A stretch of DNA of 8,487 nucleotides from an uncultured Clostridia bacterium (GCA_944393455.1 CALYAH010000110.1:1-8487), one strand, 5' to 3'; positions 1-6,212 are shown, numbered from the stretch's first letter. Notes: a model not told the origin generated them from the sequence alone. A program made the numbers and translations.

Positions 1-450
1 CTATTAATAAATGAAGATTTTCCTACATTTGGTATTCCGAAGTATCATCGCTCTTATTTTTCTTCCAATTCTTCCTTTTTCAGCCTGTCCTTGCAAATCT
101 TCTTCCATTATTTTTTCTATTTGTTTTATGCAGTTGTCTATTCCTTTTCCTGAGTTTGAATCAGTTAATACTGCTGGAATTTCTTTTTTTCTAAAATATT
201 CTATCCACCTTTGGTTCTCTTTATCATCTGCTAAATCGCATTTATTAAGCACAATTATTTTTTTCTTTCCTGATGTTATTTGTGCAATATCTGGGTTCTG
301 ACTTGAAATTGGAATTCTAGCATCTAATAATTCTATTACAATATCTACTAACTTTAAATCTTCTGTTATTTGCTTTCTTGTTTTAGCCATGTGTCCTGGA
401 TACCAGTTAAGACGTACTTTTGAAATATTTTCTTCTTGATTGTTGTTCAT
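1..450 (-). CDS. rbgA: Ribosome biogenesis GTPase RbgA/YlqF, 5' part, frameshifted and cut by the window edge
   Basis: RbgA is a circularly permuted GTPase that promotes late assembly of the 50S subunit. Visible in order are the family hallmark WYPGHM (residues 16-21), DAR at 43-45, the G4 motif NKCD (69-72), a G5-like stretch DSNSGKG (about 97-103) and then the G1 P-loop GIPNVGKSS. G4-G5 before G1 is the permuted order expected of the family. The P-loop is out of frame: codons 1-137 read through position 40, one extra base lies at about 39, and the P-loop frame then runs from 38 to the edge. Unshifted reading ends at a TAA at 4-6. I start at the ATG at 448-450 because AAGGAAG (459-465) lies 8 nt upstream and the next residues lead into WYPGHM. 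An upstream ATG at 501 would add 17 residues coded partly by a repeat. Family identity is certain; whether the frameshift is real, a sequencing error or recoded is open. Confidence 0.88.
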
Positions 451-478
451 TAACTTCACTTCCTTTTTTGAAACACTT

Positions 479-592
479 GGGACAGAGCAAAAGTGTCTCA
501 TAAATAAGTCAAAAAATGTCGAAAATATATATCTTTAAATTATAAAATATTATAAAATCCGACAAAAATATGAGACATTTTTGCTCTGTCCC
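479..592. repeat. 114-bp palindromic MITE/REP-like element
   Basis: Two 24-nt arms, 479-502 and 569-592, are inverted copies with one difference (g493 opposite t578, a G-T pair). The arms begin GGGACAGAGC and end TGTCTCATA. A second inner pair, TGTCG at 517-521 with CGACA at 560-564, and a very AT-rich core allow the whole unit to fold on itself. No coding sequence lies inside. It fills nearly all the space between the 600-1088 gene and rbgA. Short GGGACAG...TGTCTC-type palindromes occur dispersed in clostridial genomes and are often linked to IS200-like (Y1/REP) transposases; that origin is inferred here. It could also act as a transcript-end hairpin for the gene upstream. Confidence 0.7.
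539..565 (-). promoter_or_regulatory. Possible rbgA promoter inside the palindromic element
   Basis: On the minus strand a perfect TATAAT (539-544) is preceded by TTGTCG (560-565) with a short 15-nt spacer. A second TATAAT at 549-554 has no suitable -35. In a sequence this AT-rich TATAAT arises easily, so this is weak. If real, rbgA transcription would be supplied by the repeat. Confidence 0.25.
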
Positions 593-599
593 TGTTGTC

Positions 600-1088
600 T
601 CACAATGTTCTATAATTGTTCTTATCTGCTCTCTCGTCTAGTTTTCTATCATATTGTTCATTTTTATAAAACCAATCTGTTTTTGAATCTTTTGGATTGT
701 TTTTTCTGTTTTTATCTGCTAGTAAATCTATTAGTACTGCAATTGGAATGACTACACCAATTAATGATACTATTGTGCTTGTATAAATACTTAAGTCTGG
801 CATCATTCCTTCTTGTGGCAATAACATAACTTGAATATTATTATATAAGTCAACCCCAAAATACATGCCATATGCTAATAGATATAACAAAGCTCCTATT
901 ATTTTTCTTTTTACTATTAATACAATACATAATAATACTACAAATGCTAATATTACTTCCATTCTTTCATTTAATGGCTCAAATCCTCCAAAATCAATAT
1001 TTAATTGAGATGTAAAAGCTACAGCTACTCTAAACACCCAAAACATAATCATAAATAATACTAACATCCATGTTGAAAAGTTTTTCAT
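600..1088 (-). CDS. Four-helix membrane protein of unknown function
   Basis: I do not recognise a named family. The 162-aa product has four hydrophobic segments (about residues 5-25, 43-60, 62-80 and 104-123) and a hydrophilic C-terminal tail of about 38 residues. The tail is rich in K, D, N and R, with the striking aromatic/charged run DWFYKNEQYDRKLDER at 138-153. With the tail in the cytoplasm the N-terminus would also be inside. AAGGGGG lies 8 nt before the ATG and supports the start. The gene lies downstream of the DUF1292 gene, separated by about 100 nt containing an imperfect hairpin, so it may be a separate unit or read-through. The 114-bp palindrome begins 8 nt past its stop. The tail looks like a conserved protein-interaction segment, but no function can be assigned. 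Confidence 0.8.
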   Translation of the reverse strand: MKNFSTWMLVLFMIMFWVFRVAVAFTSQLNIDFGGFEPLNERMEVILAFVVLLCIVLIVKRKIIGALLYLLAYGMYFGVDLYNNIQVMLLPQEGMMPDLSIYTSTIVSLIGVVIPIAVLIDLLADKNRKNNPKDSKTDWFYKNEQYDRKLDERADKNNYRTL

Positions 1089-1133
1089 TTGTTTTCCCCC
1101 TTATACTTTTATTTTTATCTTTCTTTATTTCTA

Positions 1134-1175
1134 AAGGTGAAGGATAGAACGCTTAAGTTCTTTTTCCTCCACCTT
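1134..1175 (-). other. Imperfect hairpin downstream of the DUF1292 gene
   Basis: AAGGTGAAGGA (1134-1144) pairs with TCCTCCACCTT (1165-1175) with one G-T pair. Inside it AGAAC (1146-1150) pairs with GTTCT (1157-1161) around a 6-nt loop. It lies 15 nt past the DUF1292 stop. A transcript-end or processing role for the ireB-ruvX-DUF1292 transcript is plausible, but no T-run follows on the minus strand, so it is not a standard intrinsic terminator. Confidence 0.4.
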
Positions 1176-1190
1176 CTACCTTTACTTGTT

Positions 1191-1499
1191 TTAGTCTACA
1201 AAATCAAAATCATCTTTAAATTTTTGTTTAAAAATTTCAAATACTTTATTTAGTATTTCTTCATCATCAATACTTACATATGATTCTTCTTCTGAATTTT
1301 CATCATCTGTATCTTCTATTTTTAATATTACAACTTCTCCTTCTTCTTCTTCTCCCTCTTCTGTAACTGGTAATAATACTACATATTCCTCATTATCTAA
1401 TTCTACTAAATCTAAAAATTCGAATTTCACTTCATTTCCATCTTCGTCATTTAATACTACGATGTTATCTAACTCTTCTCCTTCATAGTTTTCGTTCAT
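1191..1499 (-). CDS. DUF1292 family (YrzB-like) acidic protein
   Basis: This is a 102-aa, very acidic protein. Its N-terminal half holds the DUF1292 pattern: the alternating stretch NIVVLNDEDGNEVKFEFLD, then EEYVVLLPV, then a Glu-rich loop and VVILKIE. The C-terminal part ends in a predicted helix (EEILNKVFEIFKQKF). The family is small and of unknown biochemical function. Its usual place is directly after ireB and ruvX, as yrzL-yrrK-yrzB in Bacillus subtilis, and that order is kept here, which supports the call more than the sequence alone. The start is supported by AAAGGAG about 8 nt before the ATG. It is separated from ruvX by 59 nt of almost pure A/T in which I see no terminator, so co-transcription is likely. 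Confidence 0.88.
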   Translation of the reverse strand: MNENYEGEELDNIVVLNDEDGNEVKFEFLDLVELDNEEYVVLLPVTEEGEEEEGEVVILKIEDTDDENSEEESYVSIDDEEILNKVFEIFKQKFKDDFDFVD

Positions 1500-1558
1500 A
1501 TTTTTTCTCCTTTCAATTTTAAATATTATATTTTTATTTTTAATTATAATATCATATT

Positions 1559-1993
1559 TTAATTATTTTTCAACGTGTTTTTCAATCGATTTAAATAAGT
1601 TTCTAAAATATATACTGCAGATATAGTATCTACTATATTTTTCTTTTTATTCTTATTGATATCTAAAAAGTTCATTGTTCTATGTGCTTCTACTGTAGTT
1701 AATCTTTCATCGATTGTATCAATTTTTATTTGATTATACTTACATTTCAATTTATGGACAAACTTTTCTGTTATTTCAGCTCTATCAGACATAGTTCCAT
1801 TCATATTTAAAGGCATGCCAACAACAATTATATCTACCTTATATTTTTCTAATATTTCGTCTAATTTTCTTAGCACAATTTTATCAGACCCATTTCTTTG
1901 TATTGTTTCTAGGCCTTGTGCTGTTATATTTAATTCATCTGTTATAGCTACTCCTACTCTAGCATCTCCATAATCTATTCCTAATATTCTCAT
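1559..1993 (-). CDS. ruvX: RuvX/YqgF family RNase H-fold nuclease (putative pre-16S rRNA nuclease)
   Basis: YqgF/RuvX proteins have an RNase H-like fold and are linked to 16S rRNA 5'-end maturation in Escherichia coli; a Holliday-junction resolvase role was also proposed. The 144-aa length is normal. The motifs are intact: GIDYGDARVG (5-14, with acidic D7), VVGMPLNMNGT (57-67), DERLTT (95-100) and VDTISAVYIL (121-130, with D122). The three acidic positions D7, E96 or D95, and D122 form the expected metal-binding set. The ATG lies only 3 nt after the ireB stop. No strong Shine-Dalgarno precedes it apart from GAAGAA in the last ireB codons, so translation is probably coupled to ireB. Family assignment is secure; which nucleic acid it cuts in this organism is not shown by the sequence. 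Confidence 0.95.
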   Translation of the reverse strand: MRILGIDYGDARVGVAITDELNITAQGLETIQRNGSDKIVLRKLDEILEKYKVDIIVVGMPLNMNGTMSDRAEITEKFVHKLKCKYNQIKIDTIDERLTTVEAHRTMNFLDINKNKKKNIVDTISAVYILETYLNRLKNTLKNN

Positions 1994-1996
1994 GTT

Positions 1997-2251
1997 TTAT
2001 TCTTCAATTCCTATATAATTTTTTACCATTTTTTCAAGTAATTCGTCTCTTTCTATTGTTCTTATTTTATTTCTTGCATCATTGTGACTTGTAATATAAG
2101 TTGGGTCACCTGATAAGATGTATCCAACAATTTGATTAATTGGATTATATCCTTTTTCTACTAACGCTTCATATACTTCTCTTAACACTTCTTGACATTT
2201 AGCGTTTTCCTCTCTCTCTACTTCAAAATGCATTGTCTTGTCAAATTCCAT
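1997..2251 (-). CDS. ireB: IreB family regulatory phosphoprotein (DUF965/UPF0297)
   Basis: The 84-aa product carries the family core KGYNPINQIVGYILSGDP (33-50), then the conserved ARNKIR (59-64) and ERDELLE (67-73). In Enterococcus faecalis IreB is a small dimeric protein phosphorylated on N-terminal threonines by the PASTA kinase IreK. It acts negatively in cephalosporin resistance, linking it to cell-wall stress control. Here T6 in the DKTM context aligns with the E. faecalis phosphothreonine in DETV; the second N-terminal threonine of that protein is absent. A strong AAAGGAGG lies 9 nt before the ATG. The gene follows the GAF/GGDEF-like gene by 22 nt and precedes ruvX by 3 nt, so all three are probably on one transcript. 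No IreK-type kinase or phosphatase gene is in the window. Confidence 0.95.
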   Translation of the reverse strand: MEFDKTMHFEVEREENAKCQEVLREVYEALVEKGYNPINQIVGYILSGDPTYITSHNDARNKIRTIERDELLEKMVKNYIGIEE

Positions 2252-2273
2252 AGTTATAATCCTCCTTTTTTAT

Positions 2274-3401
2274 TTATATATTTGTTATGTCACTTTCATT
2301 TACATCTGCATGATCTAAGTATTCTTCTTCTTTTTTTAGAACTTCTTCTAGTCCTGTACCTTTATAGTATGAAGATATTACAAAATTTAATCTTGGCGTT
2401 GCTGCCATATCATTTTGTTTAGCATTTTTAAATCTTACATCTAAATTTAAAGTTTTGATTTCTTCTGGTGTTAATGATATTTTCATACTTTCTATTTTTT
2501 CTTTGATTTCATTTAAGAAATCTGCTACCCCACTAGCTTCTACTCCAGAAAATGCAATAACAAATTTTGGTCCCATATATCTAACAAAAACATATTCTGA
2601 TGATATATTTTCTTTAATATATTCGCTTATTTTAGTTATTACCTTATTTCCTAGTTCTCTACAATATTCTTTATTAATTTGTTGTATGTTGATAATTTTA
2701 AACATACATATTGTAGAAATTGTGTATTGATCAATTATCTTTCTACCTTCACCATATAAATATTCTTCTGAATACAATCCTGTAAATAGGTCTTTTCTTA
2801 CAATTGACTCTAATGTTTTTTGATGTACTATCGTTTTTAATACTGAAACTATATTTTCCTTTATAACTTCTAACACAGTTGTATCTACATTGTCAAAATC
2901 ATGTGGAGTTCCACTTTCCATAATCCAGTATCCAATATAAACATTATCTATATAAAGAGGAAAAAATATAGCTGATTTTGCTCTTCCAAACTCCATTTTC
3001 TGGTATGGAAGTCTTTCGTTTTCATCATTTACTGTAACATACTTAGGAGTTGCTGATTCAATACTATCTTTAAACATATCTAAATTTTGTAAAGATTTAA
3101 GAGCATTCCAATGTTTTTCATCTACATTTGATGCTTTTACTTGATATTCAGCTCCATCAAATACTACAATAGTTGAATATTTTATCTCATATCTCTCTAT
3201 TAATATATCATTTATCTTCCTTATTTTTTCTTCTACTGATGACGTTTCTCCTATTGCATTCATGAAATCTTGTACTACATATAAATTGGTAATTCTTTGA
3301 TTCATGTTTTTAAATTTTTGTATTTTTTTGTGGATTGTTACATTATAGATGATTAGCCCTAATACTATTAAAACTAATACTACAACAACTACTATTATCA
3401 C
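2274..3401 (-). CDS. Membrane-anchored GAF plus degenerate GGDEF domain protein
   Basis: The 375-aa protein begins with a very hydrophobic Val/Ile/Leu segment (2-20), probably a signal anchor, then a basic stretch. Residues about 40-195 look like a GAF sensor domain. Residues about 200-365 follow the GGDEF layout: DLFTGLYSEEYL (204-215) for the usual D-x-LTGLxNRRxL, FKIIN (234-238) for FKxIND, and YMGPKF (275-280) where GGDEF should be. The signature glycines and acidic residues are lost (MGPKF at 276-280) and the metal-binding Asp after FKIIN is Ile. Diguanylate cyclase activity is therefore not expected, and the domain may serve as a binding or interaction module. The start is GTG, supported by AAGGAGG 9 nt upstream. 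It lies 27 nt after the ATPase-like gene and 22 nt before ireB, inside the operon. GGDEF ancestry is probable; the signal sensed is unknown. Confidence 0.8.
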   Translation of the reverse strand: MIIVVVVVLVLIVLGLIIYNVTIHKKIQKFKNMNQRITNLYVVQDFMNAIGETSSVEEKIRKINDILIERYEIKYSTIVVFDGAEYQVKASNVDEKHWNALKSLQNLDMFKDSIESATPKYVTVNDENERLPYQKMEFGRAKSAIFFPLYIDNVYIGYWIMESGTPHDFDNVDTTVLEVIKENIVSVLKTIVHQKTLESIVRKDLFTGLYSEEYLYGEGRKIIDQYTISTICMFKIINIQQINKEYCRELGNKVITKISEYIKENISSEYVFVRYMGPKFVIAFSGVEASGVADFLNEIKEKIESMKISLTPEEIKTLNLDVRFKNAKQNDMAATPRLNFVISSYYKGTGLEEVLKKEEEYLDHADVNESDITNI

Positions 3402-3410
3402 TATTGTTTT

Positions 3411-3417
3411 CCTCCTT
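3411..3417 (-). promoter_or_regulatory. Ribosome binding site fixing a GTG start
   Basis: AAGGAGG on the minus strand lies 9 nt before the GTG at 3399-3401. No in-frame ATG is near, so this site decides the GTG start of the GAF/GGDEF-like protein. Confidence 0.75.
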
Positions 3418-3428
3418 CAGTTTTTTGT

Positions 3429-5708
3429 TTAATAATTTCTTTTCATTTGATCTAAAGTATTATTCATATTTGGAGTAAAACCATTTTTTGTACCATACTT
3501 TTTAGTTGATGGTGGTCTATAATTATTCGCTGATGAATATACCATGTTACCTAATTCTGTCAATGTTTGCATAAATCCTTTTGAATAACCTTTTAAGGAA
3601 ATTTCACATTCAATTATTCCTTGTAGATATTTAGTATATATTTCTTCTTCAAAAGGTATTGATACATATTTTATTAAATCTCTATCAAACAATTCTGTCA
3701 TATATGACATTGCTGGATCATTATAAAATGCCATACCACCAATAATTGTTTTATCTGTAATTCCTCTAATTCTAACTGTTTTATTTAAAATTACTCTTAA
3801 TTTCTTTTCATCTAAAACATTTTTCGCTTTTAAATCTCTTAAAAATGCTGTTAGAGGTTGAATTGTTAATACATCTAGTGTTTGTACTAAATATGTTTCT
3901 TGTGATTCTTTAAAATATCCTATTGGTGTATCAAAATCTGTATCAATTAGAATTAATGAATGTTTTTGTAATAGAGTTTCTAATATCTTTCCTACATTTA
4001 CAATTGCTTCCCCTTCATCTGGCAATGAAGTATAAACTGTAAGATTTTTGTTAACACTGATTCCTTCTGCAATTCCATTTGCCAAGCCGGTTATACTACG
4101 GGTTGCAATTGCTCTTAATTCTTCTTCATTTTTTGTATAAATATAATATGAATTTCTATTTTTTGTAGTATCTAATATTGCTGTATCTATTCCTGATGAA
4201 GATAATAATTCTGCTAAATTATTTACAATAAAAGATGTTCCGTTTTTGCTAGTTCCAACAAAAGTAACTATCTTTTTATCTGGAGTTAATAATTGAGAAA
4301 GGTCTACTGTTGTCTCCTCCATTCTTTCAATTCTAGGCGCAACTGTATAGTCATTCTCGTTTAATTCTGGTTGATAACTTTGTTGTGGTACTTCTGGTTC
4401 TAATGGTTCTTCGTATCCAAGTCCAGGTAATACTGCTTCTTCTGGTTCTTCTTTATCTTCTTTAACAGAAAATCCTGGTAATATATTGTCTTCTACCTCT
4501 GGTAATGCTACTTCTTCGAATCCAGGTAAAGTTGCCTCTTCAAAACCTGGTAAGACATTATCTTCTTCTGGTTCTTCATCTACCATTGGTAGCACTGGTG
4601 GTGTTTCTTCTTGCACTGGAAGTGGATTTTTTCTTGGTCTTCCTCTTCCTCTTTTTACTGGTGCTGCTTGTTGTTCTGTTGGAAGTGGATTTTTTCTTGG
4701 TCTTCCTCTTCCTCTTTTCACTGGTGCTACTGGTTGCTCTTCTATAACTGGTTGTTCTTCGATTACCGGTTGTTCTTCTGGCATCTCTACTTTTTCTTCT
4801 GGAATTGGTTGAGTTTCTATTTTGTTTGTTTGAACTTCTACATTATTTGGTTTTACTCTAGTTAATTTTTTCGTACCGCTCATATTTACTGCTGATGGTA
4901 TTACAACAGGCTTAGACATAATTCTTTCTTTAGTTTTTGATACTAATAATTTTTCACTAGGTCCACCTTTTTCTTCTATTTTAGGTCTTCTTAAATTGTT
5001 TGATACACTATTATTAAAAGACATTATCTGTTGATATTTTGGTGATTTTTCCTCTAATACTGCTCGTACATTTAAAGGTAAAAATTTGCTTATAATTCTT
5101 AATTGTGTATCATTATATTGTGCTGCAATGTTTTCAAAACTGTCAATGTATCTATTTTCATCTTTTCCCAGTCTCTTATAATGTGCTAATATGTTCTGTA
5201 TTTCCATTTCACTAACGTCATTTTCATTTTCACTTTGATAATTTACATTTTCTGTATCTATTTTATAATAAATTTTAGCTTCTTTTTTAGAACGAGGTCT
5301 ATTGATTAACTTACATACCTCAGCTACACTTCTATCATTCCCTATAACAGCATTGTATACACCAATTCCAAATAGTTTTACAAGCATTTCTTCTGATTTT
5401 GTTCTCCTATCAGAGCAAATCAAAATAATAGGAATATCATTTCCTTTTAAATTGGCTGCTTCATCACTAATACTATCTAGTTTTTCAAAAATAAATTTGT
5501 CTATTTGGTCATATTGTGTATGTGTAAACGCCTCTAATTCTTCACTTATTACTACTCTGTCATAAGTTTTATCTTTTTGTAATTCTTTCAATATTGCATT
5601 AAAGTAATAAACATTTTTATACGAAATTATTTGTTTATATTCTTTCTGATATTTTTTTACAATCGATTCTGATATCTCTTCATTACTTACAGCAAATAGA
5701 ACTTTCAT
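3429..5708 (-). CDS. TadZ/CpaE-like protein: receiver-like domain, AT-hook linker, degenerate ParA/MinD-type ATPase
   Basis: The 759-aa protein has three parts. Residues 1-140 resemble a receiver fold (strands KVLFAVS, DRVVIS, IPIILICS, YNAVIG) without a clear phospho-acceptor Asp; the acceptor position appears to be Ser in VVISEE. Residues about 245-475 are a low-complexity, Pro/Glu-rich linker. It holds three QPVIE-type repeats (313-327), two copies of KRGRGRPRKNPLP (331-343, 352-364) matching the AT-hook core, and repeated LPGF/LPGL motifs (386-430). Residues 478-730 resemble a ParA/MinD ATPase, but its P-loop region reads GTSKNGTS (485-492), with Thr at the GK[ST] lysine; LILIDTD (585-591) fits the later Walker-type strand. 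Receiver-like plus degenerate MinD is the layout of TadZ/CpaE, which localise pilus machinery. No other Tad gene is in view, so that role is inferred. AAGGGGG before the ATG overlaps the end of the upstream gene, with a 3-nt gap, so translation is coupled. Confidence 0.75.
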   Translation of the reverse strand: MKVLFAVSNEEISESIVKKYQKEYKQIISYKNVYYFNAILKELQKDKTYDRVVISEELEAFTHTQYDQIDKFIFEKLDSISDEAANLKGNDIPIILICSDRRTKSEEMLVKLFGIGVYNAVIGNDRSVAEVCKLINRPRSKKEAKIYYKIDTENVNYQSENENDVSEMEIQNILAHYKRLGKDENRYIDSFENIAAQYNDTQLRIISKFLPLNVRAVLEEKSPKYQQIMSFNNSVSNNLRRPKIEEKGGPSEKLLVSKTKERIMSKPVVIPSAVNMSGTKKLTRVKPNNVEVQTNKIETQPIPEEKVEMPEEQPVIEEQPVIEEQPVAPVKRGRGRPRKNPLPTEQQAAPVKRGRGRPRKNPLPVQEETPPVLPMVDEEPEEDNVLPGFEEATLPGFEEVALPEVEDNILPGFSVKEDKEEPEEAVLPGLGYEEPLEPEVPQQSYQPELNENDYTVAPRIERMEETTVDLSQLLTPDKKIVTFVGTSKNGTSFIVNNLAELLSSSGIDTAILDTTKNRNSYYIYTKNEEELRAIATRSITGLANGIAEGISVNKNLTVYTSLPDEGEAIVNVGKILETLLQKHSLILIDTDFDTPIGYFKESQETYLVQTLDVLTIQPLTAFLRDLKAKNVLDEKKLRVILNKTVRIRGITDKTIIGGMAFYNDPAMSYMTELFDRDLIKYVSIPFEEEIYTKYLQGIIECEISLKGYSKGFMQTLTELGNMVYSSANNYRPPSTKKYGTKNGFTPNMNNTLDQMKRNY
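4618..4728 (-). repeat. Tandem 63-bp repeat encoding two AT-hook motifs
   Basis: Positions 4618-4665 and 4681-4728 are the same 48-nt sequence, offset by 63 nt, with a single difference (t4656 against c4719). Each encodes the same peptide core KRGRGRPRKNPLP. The near-identity at nucleotide level, including silent positions, indicates a recent in-frame duplication within the 3429-5708 gene. Confidence 0.9.
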
Positions 5709-5711
5709 TTG

Positions 5712-6119
5712 TTACCCCCTTCCAAATTTTACAAATATCGCAAATGCTAACGGTAAAATTTGGCATATAATTAATATTGTTACAAAGCTTACAATTAAAG
5801 CCATACCCTTTTCTAACGTATCTAGTTTTCTAATACCTATTACATATTGATGTATTGCTCCAATTGCAATTCCTAAAAAGCATAAAGGTATACTATAGAT
5901 TCTAACTAAATTTAATATGTATGCTACAACTCCATAGGCATCTGAACCATATTTTTCTTTATAGTCTTCCAATGAATTCGTTGCATTTTCTTTTATTTCG
6001 ATTATTTTACTTTCTGTCTGATCGTCAATTGCTTTTTCTGCTGCATAACTTTTATTGGTACATAAAAACATTCCCATAATTAGTACTAAAATTGCAACAA
6101 TTATTACTGTTTTTTTCAT
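5712..6119 (-). CDS. Small exported protein with two C-terminal transmembrane helices (pilin/VirB2-like layout)
   Basis: The 135-aa product has a basic N-terminus and a hydrophobic core (4-20) ending near SYAA (24-27), fitting a signal peptide. A charged extracytoplasmic stretch (about 28-60) follows, then two hydrophobic helices (about 64-92 and 105-130) joined by a short basic/acidic turn (GIRKLDTLEKG, 95-105). Signal peptide plus two helices with a short polar hairpin is the layout of VirB2/TrbC pilin-like subunits. The sequence match is not strong enough to name the family. A cysteine at 20 is not in a proper lipobox. AAGGGG lies 9-10 nt before the ATG. The stop is 3 nt before the ATPase-like gene, and the last codons (Gly-Arg-Gly) form that gene's ribosome binding site, so the two products are probably made together. 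It is the first gene of the operon. Confidence 0.75.
   Translation of the reverse strand: MKKTVIIVAILVLIMGMFLCTNKSYAAEKAIDDQTESKIIEIKENATNSLEDYKEKYGSDAYGVVAYILNLVRIYSIPLCFLGIAIGAIHQYVIGIRKLDTLEKGMALIVSFVTILIICQILPLAFAIFVKFGRG
5715..5721 (-). promoter_or_regulatory. Ribosome binding site embedded in the end of the upstream gene
   Basis: AAGGGGG on the minus strand is formed by the last sense codons of the 5712-6119 gene and lies 6 nt before the ATG of the ATPase-like gene. This indicates translational coupling and fixes the start at 5708. Confidence 0.75.
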
Positions 6120-6183
6120 TTCATTATGCCCCTTTCTAAGTCTTTTTTTGGCAAAATCTTCCTTATAAACATTATACTTTTAT

Positions 6184-6212
6184 ATCATACAATAAATTGT
6201 AAAAAATAGCAA
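6184..6212 (-). promoter_or_regulatory. Putative sigma-A-type promoter for the 6119-to-1191 operon
   Basis: On the minus strand TTGCTA (6207-6212) and TATGAT (6184-6189) are separated by exactly 17 nt and lie about 65-90 nt before the ATG at 6119. The match is 4/6 and 5/6 to the sigma-A consensus. The elements fall within the AT-only inverted repeat, so both cannot act independently if the repeat folds in RNA or cruciform DNA. Confidence 0.5.

Noticed and set aside
451..501. Upstream ATG at 501 extending RbgA by 17 residues
   Set aside because: The added codons come partly from the palindromic element, and the ATG at 448-450 has a proper AAGGAAG site and leads directly into the conserved N-terminus.
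1134..1175. Standard intrinsic terminator after the DUF1292 gene
   Set aside because: A stem is present but no T-run follows it in the direction of transcription, so I list it only as a hairpin.
2192..2730. Plus-strand open frames over ireB and the GAF/GGDEF-like gene
   Set aside because: They lie wholly opposite well-supported coding sequence and have no recognisable domain or start signal.
4618..4772. CRISPR-like array from the regularly spaced repeats
   Set aside because: The repeats keep the reading frame, encode conserved peptide units, and lack unique spacers of constant length.
4486..4865. Plus-strand open frames with Ser/Gly- or Leu/Phe-rich translations opposite the linker
   Set aside because: They are antisense shadows of the repetitive Pro/Glu-rich linker codons, with no ribosome binding site and low-complexity products.
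6040..6070. Lipoprotein signal (Cys20) in the 5712-6119 protein
   Set aside because: The residues before the cysteine (MFLC) lack the small residues of a lipobox; an ordinary signal peptide ending near SYAA fits better.
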